Assembly (NCBI GenBank): GCA_030141605.1
Contig: JAQGDQ010000747.1
Location: 1-64,000 of the forward strand
DNA: 64,000 nt
Direction of reading: 5' to 3'
From: Tubiluchus corallicola
Taxonomy: Eukaryota > Priapulida > Priapulimorpha > Priapulimorphida > Tubiluchidae
Part shown: one piece after another, positions 57,201 through 64,000 of the stretch
Layout of the letters: every line of letters starts with the position of its first letter
How positions within the stretch are numbered: position 1 is the first letter of the stretch
Position numbers and translations under genes: made by a program
The notes under the pieces: generated by a model
The model's database searches: none
Seen by the model: the letters and a program-made list of their open reading frames with translations, nothing else
What the model was told of the DNA's origin: nothing

Positions 57201-59435
57201 AGCAGCTATTTTAAACCAAACTTGTACATCGCACTAAATTCTTTGTCCAGATGCCTAAAGCAAAATACACAACTCGTGGAATGTTGATCGCTTATAAAGA
57301 AAAATATCTGTTCTAACTAATGAGTACATATATGCTAAATACTGGTATAAGTAGGCATTCCACGCAAAGGTTACCCAATGTCATTGCTACTAGGTAGAGT
57401 ATTCACGTATTTAAGAATTTTATAAATAGTAAAAACTGCCATTGAACGTATTTAGCAACTGCCTACCATTAGAACTAGAGATCCGCAACATTGTTTAACT
57501 ATCTGCAATGTTTGACCAGTATTTACAATATTTACAAGCGATATATTGACAATGTTGTCTTTATAAACTTCTATGATATTGTATCTTACGTGCAATTTTA
57601 TTCACCTTTCCTCTGGCACCTTGTATAATTATAATAATTATGACAGCATATCCGTTATTTCTTATAAAACGTTATTTTTTAAAATAGCACAGGTAATTGG
57701 CGATTCGTGAATAAAACTCTCCAATAAATATTAAGCGTGGAAGGCGCATACAAAGTATAAACAGAATTGATTATAGGGCAATTTTGGCCTAATTCGTGGT
57801 TTTGTTCCATTTCTTCCGTTTCTTCCGTTTGCGTGTTTGCATGTTGAGTGTCAAAGGATACCTCCTGTAATCAAGAAATTTATGAGGTAACACAGACATA
57901 TAAAGGCCAACGTTAAGTTGTGTTTTAGCTCTTAAGTAAACGTGAGTGAAAGTAGATATTTGTAAGTATAGTAAGCTAGTATTTGCAAGTAAATAAACAA
58001 GCAAACAAGCAAACGGGAGAAACAAAGGAGGGAACAAAATAATAATATATTAACGGTGTGAAAAGTATTCCAAACAAAAGCATGTGCACGTATAATCTTT
58101 TAGATGTAAGTATATATATTAAAAATTATTGCTTGCTTTTGCGTTGAAAACTGTTTCCTAAGAGCAAAAACCTGTATTTTGTTTTTGGATTTCTAAACGT
58201 ATGCACGAAACTGTTATTTCATATTGCGTATTTCACTGACGTCCGTAGGTTTTCAATGAGCTGTTCAAGAACACTCAAACAATTCACACATGGCGTAACA
58301 TACGAATAATAACATTTCAGTAGAGTATATGCGCCTTAACGCTTTAACGCGAGGGTCTCGAACCCGAGACTGCGGCTCCGAGAGCGTCTGCTGTCTGCAG
58401 TTCAGGCAAGTGGACCAGCGAATGCATAAGACATTTTTTATTTTAATGGTGATGACCTTTAGTAAAACAATAACTGTGCAAAGTGATCAACACCAAGATT
58501 CAGTACATTCAGTATTTGCTAACTAAAGGCCGGCTTAGTGTTATATTAGGCTGACTTGTTGTTCTTGTCGTCTTTGCTGCTGTTGGTCTTAGTGCTGCTG
58601 TTGTTACTGTTGTAACGTTTGTTGTGTCACGTTGTCATCGTCATCGCCGTAAATGTTTTGTGAGTAACGTTTGTTTGCTCGCGGCTAATACAGTGCGGCT
58701 ATTACCGCCAAAACAATTTTTGTGTTGCACTTTAAATTAGAATTATTGCTTTGAAAATTAAATGTAGGATTTTGATAGAGATTTTTTTTGAATTTTAGTG
58801 GAAATAGCCTTTACAACTTTATTGTTACCAAAAATCTAAAAAGGAGTTTAGACTAGCAAAAGTTTTGTAGTTTGTAACCTTTGCATTATTACCTGTGCAA
58901 AACCTTTCGCCATACAAGCTACACTAAATTCTTCTGTGTGTTTGTTCATAAATTCATAACGGATGCAAATTATTTAAAGTTTTAAGCGACCTTCGCGCGC
59001 TATCGGAACATATCGGGATCATAGATACTTGCAAATTATTATTCGCTCTTACACGATATGCATAAGACACAGTTCACTGATTTGTTGAGCAGCTTTTTTA
59101 TGTCACTTACAAGGACACCTGTATAGTAGATTGTCCTATTTATGGTCACTCACGTGTTTCCCTACAGTGAAACCAAAACAGTGGTTAAAATAATACGATC
59201 GGCCTCCAAAATAAACTGACCGATGTGCGGAACTGACAGTTTCTACGTGTATAACTCAGACCGTCGTCATCTTGTATGGGCAAATTGTATGTGCTTATGT
59301 GCATTTTTGTAAATGAAAACCATTTCTACTTTACCGGCATTAAATTTTTTTACTTTCACGTGAAACATCAGAGTTTTTTCATCAGTTATGCCATATCTGC
59401 ATCAGAATTTTATTGTGAATTGTCTTTTCTTCTAG

Positions 59436-64000
<4,565 letters not shown>

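Larger units (their letters stand above)
51058..59435. other. Gene-poor region, no gene recognised
   Basis: About 8.4 kb with no supported gene. The open frames at 51689-51916 and 55567-55824 are 75-85 codons, match nothing I recognise and lack splice context. It contains a spaced direct repeat (53.2-53.35 kb), a ~35-bp tandem array (54.03-54.23 kb) and a GC-richer patch with a B-box-like palindrome (58.35 kb). The promoter and 5' UTR exon of the next gene should be near the right end. Confidence 0.55.

Overview
This is AT-rich animal nuclear DNA with spliced genes, GT-AG introns, long simple repeats and many decayed transposons. The gene set (phospholipid scramblase, an LHFPL6-type tetraspan, LYRM4/ISD11, YIPF1/2, NAE1) is metazoan, and the LHFPL gene argues against fungi, plants or most protists. 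The AT-rich compact coding style and mix of hAT-, Harbinger- and Kolobok-like elements fit a marine invertebrate, possibly an early-branching lineage such as a sponge. The species cannot be fixed from the sequence. Exons were assembled by hand from splice sites, reading phase and remembered family consensus; no search was run.

Layout, left to right. 1-4.8 kb: the 3' part of a phospholipid scramblase gene (+). 4.8-9.2 kb: no gene, with a (TA)n tract. 9.3-22.2 kb: a complete LHFPL6-like gene (+) whose 10.8-kb first coding intron holds two small MITEs, a (CA)n tract and a dead LINE. 22.9-23.2 kb: a small hAT-like element. 24.0-28.5 kb: a complete LYRM4/ISD11 gene (+) with a 659-bp hAT MITE, flanked by a perfect 8-bp target duplication, in its single intron. 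28.7-38.6 kb: a complete eight-exon YIPF1/2 gene (-), tail to tail with LYRM4, with a 2.2-kb Kolobok-like element in one intron. 38.7-43.9 kb: no gene, two LINE remnants on opposite strands and three tRNA-like repeats. 43.9-49.1 kb: a complete NAE1 gene (+) in three coding exons, one intron of which uses a GC donor. 50.0-51.1 kb: a striking ~275-bp-arm inverted repeat plus a third partial copy. 51.1-59.4 kb: no recognised gene. 59.4-64.0 kb: the first exons of a secreted or membrane protein with an LDLa-like cysteine cluster (+), running off the right edge.

The genes do not form a pathway. They are housekeeping and membrane genes acting in different places: plasma-membrane lipid scrambling, tetraspan membrane protein, mitochondrial Fe-S cluster assembly, Golgi trafficking and NEDD8 activation. 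I did not find a convincing new biological system. The items most worth a second look are the inverted repeat downstream of NAE1, the intron-poor NAE1 with its GC-AG intron, the LYK variant of the LYR motif in ISD11, and several well-bounded non-autonomous transposons.
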